Part shown: positions 17,226 to 30,320 of the stretch, piece after piece
Layout: every line of letters begins with the position of its first letter
How positions within the stretch are numbered: the first letter of the stretch is position 1
DNA from: Advenella faeciporci
Lineage (GTDB): Bacteria; Pseudomonadota; Gammaproteobacteria; Burkholderiales; Burkholderiaceae_B
Direction: 5' to 3'
Length of the DNA stretch: 64,000 bases
Assembly: GCF_014652395.1 (NCBI RefSeq)
Contig: NZ_BMYS01000004.1
Coordinates: forward strand, 109,226 to 173,225
Program-made: the position numbers and the translations under genes
The notes under the pieces: model-generated
Database searches by the model: none
Told to the model about the DNA's origin: nothing
What the model saw: the letters and a program-made list of their open reading frames with translations, nothing else

Positions 17226-17948
17226 TTAAACCCTAAGTTTCATTCCATTAACCCGCAACCATTCCCTGCATTCCTGGTAATCGGGCATTACCCGTGCGAC
17301 TTCTTTCCAAAATTCAGGTGAGTGATCGTGATGAATCAGGTGGCACAGCTCATGTTTCACAACATAATCAACCATCCGATTAGGTGCCATCAAAATCATC
17401 CAGTTAAATTCCAGTTTGCCATTGACGGTACAACTGCCCCAACGAGATTTGAAGAACTTTATTTCAACTCCTTTAGGTTCTACCCCCACAATGGGAGCAA
17501 AACGCTTTACTTTCTCATGCATTTTTTGTTGCGCCTGCTTTTTGTACCAGCGTACCAACGCATTGCGAATCATATGAGGTTGCTCGCTGCCCAAAGGGAC
17601 GGTTACTAATAACCTTCCCTCTACAAGCTTTACAGGACAGAAATTGCCCTTTTCCACTTTTAGCCGGTAATTGCGGCCTAGATAAGGAAAGGATTCACCA
17701 GACAAGAATTCTTTATGACTGGTAGGTGACAAATCGCGCTGCAAAAGAATTTTTTCCTTTATCCATTTGCGTTTGCTTATCAATAACTGATCAATCTTTT
17801 CAGTGGCAATATGCCTGGGTACAATAATGGAAACGGCACCATCCTCTACACGGATATCCGCCGTTTTTCTGCGGTCAGTGCGAATAACTTCGACAATGAA
17901 ATCATTGCCATCACGATATTCGGTTTGCATGTCTGTCATCACCATCAT
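17226..17948 (-). CDS. M48/YgjP-like zinc metallopeptidase next to hsdR
   Basis: A 240-residue protein of the YgjP (DUF45, SprT-like) family. The zinc-binding motif HELCHLIHH is near residues 191-199, followed by HSPEFWKEVARVMPDY with the third ligand region; KFFKSRWGSC upstream is a family signature. It is the last gene of the type I restriction operon and overlaps the hsdR stop by 4 bases (ATGA). Such genes often accompany hsdR, but the role is unsettled; proteolysis or control of the restriction complex is possible. No secretion signal, so it acts in the cytoplasm. Confidence 0.85.
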   Translation of the reverse strand: MMVMTDMQTEYRDGNDFIVEVIRTDRRKTADIRVEDGAVSIIVPRHIATEKIDQLLISKRKWIKEKILLQRDLSPTSHKEFLSGESFPYLGRNYRLKVEKGNFCPVKLVEGRLLVTVPLGSEQPHMIRNALVRWYKKQAQQKMHEKVKRFAPIVGVEPKGVEIKFFKSRWGSCTVNGKLEFNWMILMAPNRMVDYVVKHELCHLIHHDHSPEFWKEVARVMPDYQECREWLRVNGMKLRV

Positions 17949-20900
17949 TTTCCGAACTTGGTTCTAGCCAACTCCATGAAACGTTTCTGCACTGCATTAA
18001 CCAGTGATTTATCATAAAACGTACAATCTACAATAGCTCGTTTTATTTCCTTATCCATACGTTTGATTTCATCAGGCTTATCAAAAAAATCAACGATTCC
18101 TGTGGCTTCCTCAAAAACGCTTACCAGTGCCTGACTGTTTATTTTAATTTCATCATGAACAGAATCACTAACCATATCAACTTCTTCATGACGTAAAACT
18201 TCAGCCATAAGGATATTATAGAAGGCATATTCAGTCTGGTTCATACCCAGGTCATCGGCTGCCTGCTGGTGCTCAGACTCAATGTTATCCACCATATGCA
18301 GCAATAACTCCACCTGCTGTTCCCACTTGCCATTAGTTTTTTCAATGATATCGCGCAGGCGCAGGCTAAGGGATCGGTAATATTCCGGATCTTCCTCCAG
18401 GTTAATGGAAATATGATGTTTGATCGCGCTTTCAATTTCAGAAGCGCGTGATTCGGGTGATTTGATCTGATTAACAGAGTGCTTGAAGTTGATATCCATC
18501 AGATCAATGGGGGGTATCTTTGGATCAACACCAGTGCTGATAATATGTTCGTCCACCAGTTTACGAACTTTTTCACCGACATCCCGTATATTCAAACCCG
18601 GGTCGCGGTAACGGTTACGGGCAGCATTCTGTATTTTCCCCCAAAGCTTCAGGCTGGGTATGAAAGGTTTAGCCGCAGTATCCGGCAATACGATCTCCAT
18701 TTGCCGGGCAAATCGCTTAAATGTGATTTCAAACTGTTGTCGCAAGTCCTCATCTTTCAATAACAGGACGTAATCATCAATATCCTGACTTTTAATACTG
18801 CTAAATATACTTGCCACGCGCGTATGAGTCGCTTTTAATTTGGGAATTTCATCTTTCAGGGTGAAATAAGAACCTTCCACATCTTCACTACTGAACATGT
18901 CCAACGCCGCAGTCAGGTAGTCGGATAATCCATAATAATCCACAATAAAACCGGCCTGTTTGCCCTTATAGGTTCTATTTACACGTGCAATGGCTTGCAT
19001 CAGGGTATGGTCTTTCAAACCACGGTCAATATACATTACCTGCGCAATCGGGGCATCAAAACCAGTTAGCAGCATATCCTTTACTATCAAAAAGGCAGTA
19101 GGGTCTTCGTCAAATGGCTTGGTAAAGTTCTGGATAATCTGTTTCTGACGAGTCTTATCAGAGTATTGTGCCAGGTAGGCAGGGTCATTGTGACTAGCCG
19201 AAATGATAACTTCAGAAGGCGGCGCTTCCAGTTCATCGAGAGTCTTTTTGAAAACCGTGGCGGCATGACGGCTTCCAACCACAATCATGGCCTTGAAACC
19301 ATTGGGTTGAATATGTTCACGGTAATGCTTTAACAGATCTATACACACCCAACGTATACGGGCAGGCGCTTCGCGTACGGCACGTTCCACCCCATATTTT
19401 TTCTTGATCTCACGTTTCTCATCATTGCTGTATGCCCTGAAATATTCCTCAAACAGGGCATCCAGTGAATCGCCTATTACATCAGTCTGTACCTGGCGAC
19501 CTTCGTAAATAATGCGAACAGTCGCACCATCTTCAACGGCTTCGTTGATTTTATACTTGTCGATATAATCCCCAAAGGCCGATTCCATTTTCTTTTGGCT
19601 TTTTAACAGTGGTGTCCCTGTAAAACCAATTTTGGGTGCATTGGGTAAGGCGGCGTTAATTGTCATGGCCAAACCACCAAACTGGGTACGGTGCGCTTCA
19701 TCGGCCAGCACAATAATCTTGTCGCTGGTGTTCAGTTCGGTAAAGTCGCCCTCGGTTTCCGCTTCCTGGAATTTTTGCACCATCGCAGTCACAATATCAG
19801 AAGCATCTTTTTGCAATAATTCTTTTAATTCAGCTACCGATCCCGCGTTATAAACGGTTTCGTTCTGGGCGTTACGAAAAGTGGCCGACAATTGGCTATC
19901 CAATTGAGTACGGTCAGTAACAAACACCAACTTGTATTGCTGAAGTTCGGGGTCACGGCGCATTTTAACGGCCAACATCACCATGGTCAGTGATTTACCA
20001 GATCCTTGGGTATGCCAGACAACACCAGACTTGTCTTCACGGGTTTTACCAATCTTTAGACGTTCAACTACCCTGTTAACGGCACGAAATTGCTGATATC
20101 GGGCTACTTTCTTGATCAATCTGCCGTCTATCGGTTCATAAAGAATGAAATTCTGAATGACATCCAAGAAGTTGGCGGGACTGAACATACCCATAAGCAA
20201 ACGTTCTTGTGCTGTTACTTCGGCTGGTAGGCCATTAAAAGGAGAAATGGTTTGCTCAATATCCTGAAGATAATCGGGATATGGCAGATCATTAAGTACA
20301 GGATGTGCTGAGGTTTCAGGAACCGTATTTTTACGTAAGGCCAGAATATTCGCATCAGTGGCTGGATAAGCATCTTTCCACTCACCATAATGCTGTGCAC
20401 TGGAGCTAATGGTTCCCACTCTTGCCTGATCCCGGCAAGTAGAAACCATTAACTGGTTGTACCAGAACAATTTCTGTACACCCTCATCCGTTTCAGGCTG
20501 ACGCAGATTCGCATAACGGCGCATCTGGTTGATCCCTTCGGCAACAGCATCCGCTACATAGGGCGATTTGCATTCAATAATTGTCAAGGGCAGGCCATTC
20601 ACAAAGCAAACAATGTCCGGAATGATGTTCTGGTTTGTTCCTTCAATCTTAAGCTGGTTGGTACACAGGAAATCATTGTTTGCGACGTTTTCAAAATCTA
20701 TGATCTTGACGGTTTGGCCTTTACGGCCCTTGCCGAGATCCTGCTCAACCGAAATGTAATTCACCATCATCTGATAGATGGCATGGTTGTATTCCATTAG
20801 CCCTGCAAAAATGGGGTGGGTAATGTCACGCATCACCTTACGCAGGTTTTCATCACTGATCCATGGATTGAGCTTACGCAACGCTGACTCAAGCCGATTC

Positions 20901-21061
20901 ACCAGCACGACATCACGATAATAGGCACGCTCTGTTGTGGGTGGTGCCTCCTTGCTGGCAGCAACCGGCGCAAGGCTTGCGCCAGGCACATAAGACCAAC
21001 CCAGCTGAATCAACTGGGCGATGGCGGGTTGCTCTACTTTTAGCTCTTCATCTTGAAACAT
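17945..21061 (-). CDS. hsdR: Type I restriction enzyme, R subunit (HsdR)
   Basis: The motor/nuclease subunit, 1038 residues. The N-terminal PD-(D/E)xK nuclease is visible as PDIVCFVNGLPLTIIECKSP; the SF2 helicase has Walker A QGSGKS, DEAH (LADEAHRTQFGG), TGTP, and the C-terminal motif with ARVNRTYKGK. The C-terminal helical domain for binding the methylase is long. It translocates unmethylated DNA and cuts at a distance. It follows a truncated abi gene after hsdS, and overlaps the M48 peptidase gene. Confidence 0.95.
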   Translation of the reverse strand: MFQDEELKVEQPAIAQLIQLGWSYVPGASLAPVAASKEAPPTTERAYYRDVVLVNRLESALRKLNPWISDENLRKVMRDITHPIFAGLMEYNHAIYQMMVNYISVEQDLGKGRKGQTVKIIDFENVANNDFLCTNQLKIEGTNQNIIPDIVCFVNGLPLTIIECKSPYVADAVAEGINQMRRYANLRQPETDEGVQKLFWYNQLMVSTCRDQARVGTISSSAQHYGEWKDAYPATDANILALRKNTVPETSAHPVLNDLPYPDYLQDIEQTISPFNGLPAEVTAQERLLMGMFSPANFLDVIQNFILYEPIDGRLIKKVARYQQFRAVNRVVERLKIGKTREDKSGVVWHTQGSGKSLTMVMLAVKMRRDPELQQYKLVFVTDRTQLDSQLSATFRNAQNETVYNAGSVAELKELLQKDASDIVTAMVQKFQEAETEGDFTELNTSDKIIVLADEAHRTQFGGLAMTINAALPNAPKIGFTGTPLLKSQKKMESAFGDYIDKYKINEAVEDGATVRIIYEGRQVQTDVIGDSLDALFEEYFRAYSNDEKREIKKKYGVERAVREAPARIRWVCIDLLKHYREHIQPNGFKAMIVVGSRHAATVFKKTLDELEAPPSEVIISASHNDPAYLAQYSDKTRQKQIIQNFTKPFDEDPTAFLIVKDMLLTGFDAPIAQVMYIDRGLKDHTLMQAIARVNRTYKGKQAGFIVDYYGLSDYLTAALDMFSSEDVEGSYFTLKDEIPKLKATHTRVASIFSSIKSQDIDDYVLLLKDEDLRQQFEITFKRFARQMEIVLPDTAAKPFIPSLKLWGKIQNAARNRYRDPGLNIRDVGEKVRKLVDEHIISTGVDPKIPPIDLMDINFKHSVNQIKSPESRASEIESAIKHHISINLEEDPEYYRSLSLRLRDIIEKTNGKWEQQVELLLHMVDNIESEHQQAADDLGMNQTEYAFYNILMAEVLRHEEVDMVSDSVHDEIKINSQALVSVFEEATGIVDFFDKPDEIKRMDKEIKRAIVDCTFYDKSLVNAVQKRFMELARTKFGK

Positions 21062-21202
21062 CGTGCCACTCGCCTCTTAATTCGGGATTTTTACTGACAG
21101 CCTAATTGACAACATACGGCTTTCTACCTACAATTTACTTCAATATGATCGGCGCCCCTGCATTTATGTACGCGCCGGTTCTCATTTCTGCCCTCGCAAT
21201 CC

Positions 21203-21379
21203 TTACCTTTTCCAGTCGTTACAAATTTCTCGCATTGGATACCAGTAGCCATTTAAACGATAGTAACCGATACGCGCTAAATAGTTGCGTGCGATGGGTT
21301 CATTATCGACCTGTAACCCACCGCTTTGCAGAATAGCGGGCTGTTCTTCAATGGATTTCCAAGGCTTGGGATCAGACAT
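21203..21379 (-). pseudogene. Abi_2-family abortive infection gene, 5' fragment
   Basis: One base after the hsdS stop an ATG starts a 58-codon frame reading MSDPKPWKSIEEQ, then NEPIARNYLARIGYYRLNGYW, which is the N-terminus of Abi_2 (AbiD/AbiF-like) proteins. The family is about 300 residues; here a stop follows directly after YPMREICNDWKR and no further similarity is found in the remaining 140 bases before hsdR. It appears to be the stump of an abortive-infection gene that once stood inside the hsd operon. Confidence 0.6.
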
Positions 21380-21380
21380 T

Positions 21381-22604
21381 TTATATGGCCGCTGATTCAT
21401 TGGGTTTGACGCGAACCTTGCCGGTGAGCAGGTCTTGCATAAGGGCTTTTTTTATACTTTTTATGCGCTCAATTTTTTCAAGTAAAATATTAAGCCTAAC
21501 ATCAACTGAACCCATAGAGTTAGCTATCAACTCTTGCTCTTCAATACTAGGTAAAGGTATTTGAAATAACTGAAGAATGTCTAAGTTGATATTTTTTTGT
21601 GCCGTTTGCGGCGCAAGACTTTCCAGCTCGCTTTTTAGGTGTCTCATCAGATACAAAATAAACATAGGTTTTACTTTTTTCTGATTAACCTTAATACCAA
21701 CTAAGCTATCAGGAAAGCATGAGTCAAATTCCAAAACACCTATTTCACCAATAGTTGCTGCGATGGTTATCACCAGCGTACCTTTCGGGAATAGCTTACT
21801 TACCTTTAACCCTTTTTCATTCAAAGTCTGGGAGAAATATGTAATCTGAGGTGCTTCTTTTGGTATATCACCTGTCTGCAAAAAAGGAATATTGCCGCCA
21901 TAAAAATGAGGATCATTTCGGGGTCTATGAGAAAATCGACCACGCTCAAGCTTAGCAATATCGCCAAGCTCAACAACATCCCAAGCTGTTGGAATTCGCC
22001 CCACTGGCGAATCTTTAAATTCGGTGTGCCCAATCCCTTTGGTCAACAACTCCTGCATCATGCCGGTTTTTAGGTCTTTCAGCTTGTCGATCTGTGTCCG
22101 TGTTTTTTCGATTACATCATCGACAGATGACAGGATGGTGGCAATTTTTTGTTGTTCGGGGAGTGGTGGATACGCCTTTTCTATCCCCCTAATATCTTTT
22201 ACCGAAAGATGCTTAACTGTAGTTGCTCCAGTTGATGCATTAATACTATGCAAATCCTCTTTGAGTGACTGAAATAAAAAATCAGTGTCAAAACCAGAGT
22301 CTGTTTCTGCTCTTACTTTGCATACTCGCTGATTTAAAAGCGCATTCTTTGTATTCCATTTTACAATGTTAAAGTCGCCATCCATTCCTATTAGGATGTC
22401 ACCTCTACTAATAACATACGTTTCTTCAAAGTCCCCAGCATAGAAGGTTTCTATGCTTTGCTTTTCTAAGTCTCGTATACGGATGATTCCCATATAATCA
22501 GAATCATCTGTAAATAACGATGATTTAAACGGAAAGCCTGACAATATATGAACTTTTCCGTCCAGCGATTGAATAGCCCAACCTTCAGGAACAGCTTTAC
22601 TCAT
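21381..22604 (-). CDS. hsdS: Type I restriction enzyme, specificity subunit (HsdS)
   Basis: A 407-residue DNA-recognition subunit with two target-recognition domains and two helical spacers. The first half ends in [44 protein letters not shown], the central conserved spacer; the second in [46 protein letters not shown]. It sets the sequence recognised by both restriction and methylation. It overlaps the hsdM 3' end by 8 bases. Confidence 0.94.
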   Translation of the reverse strand: MSKAVPEGWAIQSLDGKVHILSGFPFKSSLFTDDSDYMGIIRIRDLEKQSIETFYAGDFEETYVISRGDILIGMDGDFNIVKWNTKNALLNQRVCKVRAETDSGFDTDFLFQSLKEDLHSINASTGATTVKHLSVKDIRGIEKAYPPLPEQQKIATILSSVDDVIEKTRTQIDKLKDLKTGMMQELLTKGIGHTEFKDSPVGRIPTAWDVVELGDIAKLERGRFSHRPRNDPHFYGGNIPFLQTGDIPKEAPQITYFSQTLNEKGLKVSKLFPKGTLVITIAATIGEIGVLEFDSCFPDSLVGIKVNQKKVKPMFILYLMRHLKSELESLAPQTAQKNINLDILQLFQIPLPSIEEQELIANSMGSVDVRLNILLEKIERIKSIKKALMQDLLTGKVRVKPNESAAI

Positions 22605-24318
22605 ACCCCAGCTCCTGCAAATACCCTTCCATAACCCGTTCAGCCTTAGCCATTTCTATATCCAGCTCTTTCAGCGATACACGATACTTATCCCACCAGC
22701 GTTCCAGCTGCTCAATCACTGCCGCGCTGGCATCGCCTACCATTTCACGTATTTTCTCTTTATTATCGATTTCAGGTTTGAATTCGTAGTAGTCCGAGTC
22801 ACGCTTTACAAACACCGTAGCCACATCAAAGCTGTCCAGTATTTCCTCACGGATATAGTCGCTTCCCACTTCACGAACAGGAATGCCACCGTGCAAAATC
22901 GCACGCACATCAAACATTTCTGGTGGTGGACTGGTATCGGCGTAACGACGGATATTCAGGTTGTAGTCGTTCTCGGCAATCTCAGCCAAGGTGAATACTT
23001 TGGAATAACGTCGAACCTCGGCAAAGCCCTCAAAGGTCTGCACGATTTTCTGAATATCTTGCGGGCGCAAGCTGTTCTGGTTTTTGCCTTCCTGGTATTC
23101 CAGTTCGCTGTTAATAAACAGTACTTTTCCTGTACGCTCGGCGGGTTTGTTTTTATTAACAATCAACAAACAGGCCGGAATGCCCGTACCGTAAAACAAC
23201 CCAGAAGGCAGGCCAATCACCGCTTCCAATAGATCGTCGTTCAGAATACCTTTGCGAATTTCCTTCTCGCTAGAACCGCGGAATAACACGCCGTGTGGCA
23301 TGACCACCCCCATCATCCCATCGGCATTCAGGCTGGCAATCATATGCTGAACAAAAGCCAGGTCTCCAGCATCTTTAGGTGGGGTGCCGTAAGGAAAACG
23401 ACCATAAGGGTCGTTTTCAGCTTCCTCTTTACCCCATTTTTTCAGGCTAAAAGGTGGGTTAGCAATAACGCGATCAAAGGTCATGAGTTCGCCATGCTGG
23501 GTATGCTGTGGATCGCGCAGGGTGTCTCCCTTGCGAATATCAGCGCTGTACACTCCATGCAGGAACATATTCATTTTGCAGATAGCCCAGGTGTTCAAAT
23601 TCATTTCCTGGCCAGCTAAAGACAGATTGGCTGGGTTTACTCCATGTTGAGCAAGATAGTTACGGGTTTGCACAAGCATACCGCCCGATCCGCACGTAGG
23701 GTCATACACACGCATACCCGCTGTGGGTTTCAGCAAAGCAACCAGCAACTCAACGACTTCAGAGGGAGTATAGAACTCACCTCCTTTTTTACCGGCACTG
23801 TCGGCAAACATTTTGATCAGGTATTCATAAGCGGTGCCAAGTAAATCTGGCCGCTCAAAGTCACTATTACGCAAGCGATATTTGCTGAAGTGACTCAGCA
23901 AGTCACGCAGCTTTTTATCTGAGAGCTTGTTTTTGATGTTGAAGTCAATGGAAACCAGCACACCCTCTAGTACAGGGTTGTATTCTTCAATGGCTTCAGT
24001 GGCTTTGTTCAGTTCAGCACCAATATCGTGCTTTAGGTCTTTAAGTGCACCCCAACGCGCGTTGGCTGGGATAAAAAAGGTTTTGTCGTATTCGTCCTCA
24101 TCATCAGCCAGTTCACGAGCTTGCGCTTCTGTTTTGCCTTTGTTCTTATAATATTCAATCACGCCCTCCTGTTCTTCTTCAAAAGCATCGGAAAGGCGTT
24201 TCAGAAACATCATGCCAAAGATATAATCCTTGAATTCTGAGGCATCCATGTTGCCACGTAAAATATCAGCGGTTTCCCATAGGAAGGATTCAAGTTGTTG
24301 TAGGGTGATTCTGTTCAT
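22597..24318 (-). CDS. hsdM: Type I restriction enzyme, methylase subunit (HsdM)
   Basis: An N6-adenine methyltransferase of 573 residues. The N-terminal helical domain ([38 protein letters not shown]) precedes the SAM-binding motif [11 protein letters not shown] and the catalytic motif NPPF ([14 protein letters not shown]). It is the first gene of the leftward hsdM-hsdS-(abi)-hsdR-peptidase operon. No good ribosome binding site is visible before the ATG at 24318. The gap to the right end of the island (24319-24684) holds its promoter region. Confidence 0.95.
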   Translation of the reverse strand: MNRITLQQLESFLWETADILRGNMDASEFKDYIFGMMFLKRLSDAFEEEQEGVIEYYKNKGKTEAQARELADDEDEYDKTFFIPANARWGALKDLKHDIGAELNKATEAIEEYNPVLEGVLVSIDFNIKNKLSDKKLRDLLSHFSKYRLRNSDFERPDLLGTAYEYLIKMFADSAGKKGGEFYTPSEVVELLVALLKPTAGMRVYDPTCGSGGMLVQTRNYLAQHGVNPANLSLAGQEMNLNTWAICKMNMFLHGVYSADIRKGDTLRDPQHTQHGELMTFDRVIANPPFSLKKWGKEEAENDPYGRFPYGTPPKDAGDLAFVQHMIASLNADGMMGVVMPHGVLFRGSSEKEIRKGILNDDLLEAVIGLPSGLFYGTGIPACLLIVNKNKPAERTGKVLFINSELEYQEGKNQNSLRPQDIQKIVQTFEGFAEVRRYSKVFTLAEIAENDYNLNIRRYADTSPPPEMFDVRAILHGGIPVREVGSDYIREEILDSFDVATVFVKRDSDYYEFKPEIDNKEKIREMVGDASAAVIEQLERWWDKYRVSLKELDIEMAKAERVMEGYLQELGYE

Positions 24319-24565
24319 TAAGTGGACGAATAAATATTCTGTGATGATTCAAAATGTGACTTGTTTATCAGTGTATCTATATGTAATAGAAAAGACAATG
24401 AGTCAGGCCAGTTGTGACAGTGCTTCAGCAAAGCCAATACAACTTACGGTAACTTTAGCTTATATGAACTTGTAGTGGAGCGTTCTTAAAGTGATCTATT
24501 ACAAATCAATAGATTACGGTTTTAACTGTCGAACTCGGGATGGAGGAACATGTGCCCACAGGAAT

Positions 24566-24584
24566 TCGCCCATACAAAGGCCAC
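24566..24584. other. Hairpin inside the right end region
   Basis: GGCCACC-CGGA-GGTGGCC, a 7-bp stem with a four-base loop, upstream of hsdM and 145 bases inside the right island end. No T run follows on either side. Apart from this and the end repeats I see nothing in 24319-24756. Confidence 0.35.
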
Positions 24585-24683
24585 CCGGAGGTGGCCAGCT
24601 ATCTAATTAAAAAGCGTAGGAAAAATCTAAATTCCAAATAAAAAATGTATCAAATATAGCCTTCTTTTTAGTCAAGAAAAATT

Positions 24684-24750
24684 TCTCACAATTAATGAAA
24701 AATCATTCTCATTAATTGTGCAAGCCTCTCACTAATTGTGAAATCCTACA
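24684..24750 (-). repeat. Right end array of the defence island (R1-R3)
   Basis: R1 (24727-24750) is the exact inverted copy of the left end and finishes CCTACA. R2 (24706-24720) is TTCTCATTAATTGTG. R3 (24687-24698) is CACAATTAATGA in the opposite orientation. The array stops 6 bases from the gyrB stop codon. These copies share the core motif of the left array. Confidence 0.65.
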
Positions 24751-24756
24751 ACAATT

Positions 24757-27222
<2,466 letters not shown>

Positions 27223-27298
27223 TTAAAAATCTTGATCGACTGCTGGGAACAGGAAAATATCCGGCCATGGCAAGGCCGGAACTTTGATGGTGGCCTGA

Positions 27299-28408
27299 TT
27301 AAATACGCATTGGCATAACAACGTATTTGAACTCTGTTTCCTCGGGCAGGCTGATAAGTGCGGATGCATTGACATCCGGCTTGACAGACCAGGTGATTTC
27401 TTCGGTTTTTGCCATGGCCAGGACATCCAGCAAATAGCTTACGTTGAAACCGACATCAATGGGTTCAAATTCATAATTTACTTCAATTTCTTCCCTTGCC
27501 TCTTCCTGCTCGGCATTGGAGGAGGAAATTTGCAGCAGATTGTTTTCAAGATGCAGCTTGACGCCCTTGAGCTTGTCAGTCGTTAAAATGGCGGCACGTT
27601 GCAGGCTGCTTTGCAAGGCTTCACGATTGATATTGAAACTACGGGTATAGTCGGTTGGAATGACCCGTTTGAAATCGGGGAATTTTCCTTCCACCAGCTT
27701 GGAAATAAGCTCCACATCACCAAAAGTGAAACGGATCTGGCCGGCCGCCAGGTCTATGGTGACGGGCTCATCGCTTTCATCAAGCAGGCGCTGCATTTCA
27801 AGAACGGTTTTACGTGGAACAATGACCTCATGACGCCCGTCAATGCTTTCAACCATTTCGGCAGCATGGGCCAAACGGTGACCATCGGTGGCGACAGTAC
27901 GAACCATGCCTTCTTCAAACACCATGAGCATACCATTCAGATAATAGCGGATGTCTTGCTGGGCCATGGCAAAGTGCACCATGTTAAACAGCTTGCGCAA
28001 GGTTTTCTGCGGCATGGACAGGCTCAGGTTCCAGCTTTCGGGCTGGGCAACGGTTGGGTATTCGGCACCGTCCAGTGTTTGCAGGGCAAAGCGGCTTTTT
28101 CCGGCATTGATCGACATTTTTCCATCGTTCAGGCCCAGTTTGACTTCTCCGGTATTGGGCAGGGCCCGCAAGATATCCAGCAATTTACGTGCGGCAACCG
28201 TAGTGGATTCCACATCATCACCTACGCCAAAGTCGGCATGCGTGGTGATCTGGACCTCAAGATCGGTTGCAATGAATGCAACACGGTTACCTTCTTTTCG
28301 CAACAGGATATTTGCCAGAATGGGCATCGTATGCCTGCGTTCAACAATACCGGCCACTGTTGACAGCGGCTTGAGTACAGCATCTCGGGTAGCTTGTAGC
28401 AATTGCAT
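27299..28408 (-). CDS. dnaN: DNA polymerase III sliding clamp (beta subunit)
   Basis: The ring-shaped processivity clamp, 369 residues in three similar domains, beginning MQLLQATRDAVLKPL and ending VMPMRI, which is the canonical C-terminus (M-P-M-R-x). It starts 2 bases after the dnaA stop, with AAAGGA overlapping the dnaA end, so the two genes are translationally coupled. Confidence 0.98.
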   Translation of the reverse strand: MQLLQATRDAVLKPLSTVAGIVERRHTMPILANILLRKEGNRVAFIATDLEVQITTHADFGVGDDVESTTVAARKLLDILRALPNTGEVKLGLNDGKMSINAGKSRFALQTLDGAEYPTVAQPESWNLSLSMPQKTLRKLFNMVHFAMAQQDIRYYLNGMLMVFEEGMVRTVATDGHRLAHAAEMVESIDGRHEVIVPRKTVLEMQRLLDESDEPVTIDLAAGQIRFTFGDVELISKLVEGKFPDFKRVIPTDYTRSFNINREALQSSLQRAAILTTDKLKGVKLHLENNLLQISSSNAEQEEAREEIEVNYEFEPIDVGFNVSYLLDVLAMAKTEEITWSVKPDVNASALISLPEETEFKYVVMPMRI

Positions 28409-28410
28409 GA

Positions 28411-29889
28411 TTATCCTTTTAAGGTTTGTTCTAACACGTGTAATTGGTGATTCAACTCTGCGTTTTTCACGCGTGCTTCGGTTATTTTTCGTACGGCATG
28501 CAGAACGGTTGTGTGATCCCGTCCACCAAACAGATCGCCAATTTCGGGCAGGCTTTTCTGGGTCAGCTCTTTGGCCAGATACATGGCAATTTGCCGTGGC
28601 ATCGCAATATTGGCGGGGCGCCGTTTGGAATACATTTCCTGAACCTTGATTTTATAAAAATCGGCCACGGTTTTCTGGATATTTTCAACAGTGATTTGCC
28701 CATTGGAAACAGACAGAAGATCCTTGAGCGCTTCCTTGCAAACTTCAACGGTAAAGGTTTTCAGCCCGTGAAAACCGGCATAGGCAGACACTTTACTAAG
28801 TGCTCCTTCCAGTTCACGAACGTTGCTGCGCAAATGCTTGGCAATAAAGAACGCGGCTTCCTCTTTCAGGATAATGCCTGGCTTTTCTTCGGCCTTGCGA
28901 AGCAAAATGGCTACCCGCATTTCCAGCTCGGGGGGTTCGATATGGACGGTTAAACCAGAATCGAAACGGGAGGTAAGTCGGTTGCTGATATCCTGCAATT
29001 CACGCGGGTAGGTATCGGACGTGATGATGATTTGCTTGTTTTGCGCCACCATGGTTTCGTACAGATAGAAGAACTCTTCCTGGGTACGGTCTTTTTTACG
29101 GAAAAACTGGATATCGTCAATCAGCAACAGGTCGAGTGAATGGTAATAACGCTTGAACTCATCAAAGGTACTGGTTCGGAATGACTTGACCAGATCCGAA
29201 TAATATTGGTCAGCATGGATATACCGTACCCGGTTGACCTTGCCCGCTTTGATCAGGGCATTGCCAATGGCGTGCATCAGGTGGGTTTTACCCAGGCCTG
29301 TACTGCCGTAAATAAAAAACGGGTTATAGGCTGAAACGCCCGGTTTGTCGACAATTTGTGCTGAAGCGGCATTGGCCAGCTGGTTTGAGCGGCCTACCAC
29401 CAGACTTTCGAAAGTCAGGTTGGGGTTGATATGCGAACGCTTGTAAATGAAGTCTTCGGATTCGGTATTGCCAAATGAAGCGGTGGCCGGCACATTGGGC
29501 GCAGCGGACTCTATGATGACTTCGGGGCTTGTACCAAACGGCTGGGTACCCGTAACGGGTGCGGCCTGAACAGGGGCGACCGGTGCGGATGCCAAGGCCA
29601 CCGCGGCAGTTGCGCCAGACATGGCAGGCGGCACCTGATTGGCACGCACCAGCTGGAACATGACCTTGACATCGGGACGATTGAACCACTGGGATGCCAA
29701 TTCCTGAATTCGCGCCGTGTAATTGGTTTTGGCCCAGTTCTGCTTGATTGGCGTAGGCGCAGAAATGCGCAGCTCTCCCAGTTCTTCATCAAAACCAAGA
29801 GGAGCCAGCGGAAGCACCCACGCTTTCATTTGCTCGGGAGGAAGTTCCTGCGCCAATGCCTGGATACAGGATTGCCAAAACTCTTTCAT
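28411..29889 (-). CDS. dnaA: Chromosomal replication initiator DnaA
   Basis: The initiator ATPase, 492 residues. Domain I at the N-terminus, a proline/alanine-rich domain II linker (about 90-150), domain III with Walker [10 protein letters not shown] and Walker [10 protein letters not shown], and domain IV with the DnaA-box binding signature [15 protein letters not shown] near the C-terminus. It is transcribed away from rpmH; DnaA boxes lie directly upstream (29938-29976), so self-regulation is likely. Confidence 0.98.
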   Translation of the reverse strand: MKEFWQSCIQALAQELPPEQMKAWVLPLAPLGFDEELGELRISAPTPIKQNWAKTNYTARIQELASQWFNRPDVKVMFQLVRANQVPPAMSGATAAVALASAPVAPVQAAPVTGTQPFGTSPEVIIESAAPNVPATASFGNTESEDFIYKRSHINPNLTFESLVVGRSNQLANAASAQIVDKPGVSAYNPFFIYGSTGLGKTHLMHAIGNALIKAGKVNRVRYIHADQYYSDLVKSFRTSTFDEFKRYYHSLDLLLIDDIQFFRKKDRTQEEFFYLYETMVAQNKQIIITSDTYPRELQDISNRLTSRFDSGLTVHIEPPELEMRVAILLRKAEEKPGIILKEEAAFFIAKHLRSNVRELEGALSKVSAYAGFHGLKTFTVEVCKEALKDLLSVSNGQITVENIQKTVADFYKIKVQEMYSKRRPANIAMPRQIAMYLAKELTQKSLPEIGDLFGGRDHTTVLHAVRKITEARVKNAELNHQLHVLEQTLKG

Positions 29890-30185
29890 ATACGATCTAC
29901 GATAAAAACGTTCTATTTTACCCTGACAAGCTAAAAGTTATCCACAACTTGAATAATTAATGGGAAATTTTCCACAAAGTGCGTTCTTTTCAAAAAAAGA
30001 ACAGATTTTATGTTTTAATTACGGGAATTCAGCCTAAACCATTGACTAATCACTAATTATTTGATGAAATAAAAGGCTTTACAAAATTCTTTACACCGTT
30101 TGGATCATTTTTGGGTATCTTTGATAGTTTCAAATACTAAAAAGGGTCCTGAACAAGCTCTTAGCTCTTTATATTTGGAATTTCC
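29890..30185. other. Putative replication origin (oriC) between dnaA and rpmH
   Basis: A 296-base gene-free, AT-rich stretch. It holds one perfect DnaA box TTATCCACA (29938-29946) and a near box TTTTCCACA (29968-29976) in the same orientation, followed by runs of A and T (about 29990-30130) that could be the unwinding region. Gene order dnaA-oriC-rpmH is common. Only two clear boxes are visible, fewer than in many origins, so the functional origin may include more degenerate sites. The promoters of dnaA and rpmH must also lie here. Confidence 0.5.
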
Positions 30186-30320
30186 ATGAAACGTACATAC
30201 CAACCATCAGTCACACGCCGTAAACGCACGCACGGCTTTCGCGTTCGCATGAAAACACGTGGCGGCCGCGCAGTTATCAACGCACGTCGTGCAAAAGGCC
30301 GCAAGCGTTTAGCTGTTTAA
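30186..30320 (+). CDS. rpmH: 50S ribosomal protein L34
   Basis: A 44-residue, very basic protein: [20 protein letters not shown], then [20 protein letters not shown], ending RLAV. This is the full canonical L34. It is the first gene of the rightward rpmH-rnpA-yidD-yidC operon. Confidence 0.98.
   Translation: MKRTYQPSVTRRKRTHGFRVRMKTRGGRAVINARRAKGRKRLAV

Larger units (their letters stand above)
11917..24750. mobile_element. Defence island with transposon-like ends, inserted after gyrB
   Basis: A 12.8-kb segment with perfect 24-bp inverted ends (TGTAGG ... CCTACA), each backed by internal copies of the same motif. It carries a two-module zinc protein gene, a Gabija pair and a type I restriction-modification operon, and no recognisable transposase or integrase. 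The right end falls 6 bp after the gyrB stop codon. Insertion just beyond an essential gene is the habit of Tn7-like elements. That it moved as one transposon is inferred from the ends; a non-autonomous or decayed element is the simplest reading. Confidence 0.55.

Noticed and set aside
11912-24755. Target site duplication around the gyrB island
   Set aside because: The five bases outside the ends are atact and acaat, and those outside the extra left end are actca; none match.
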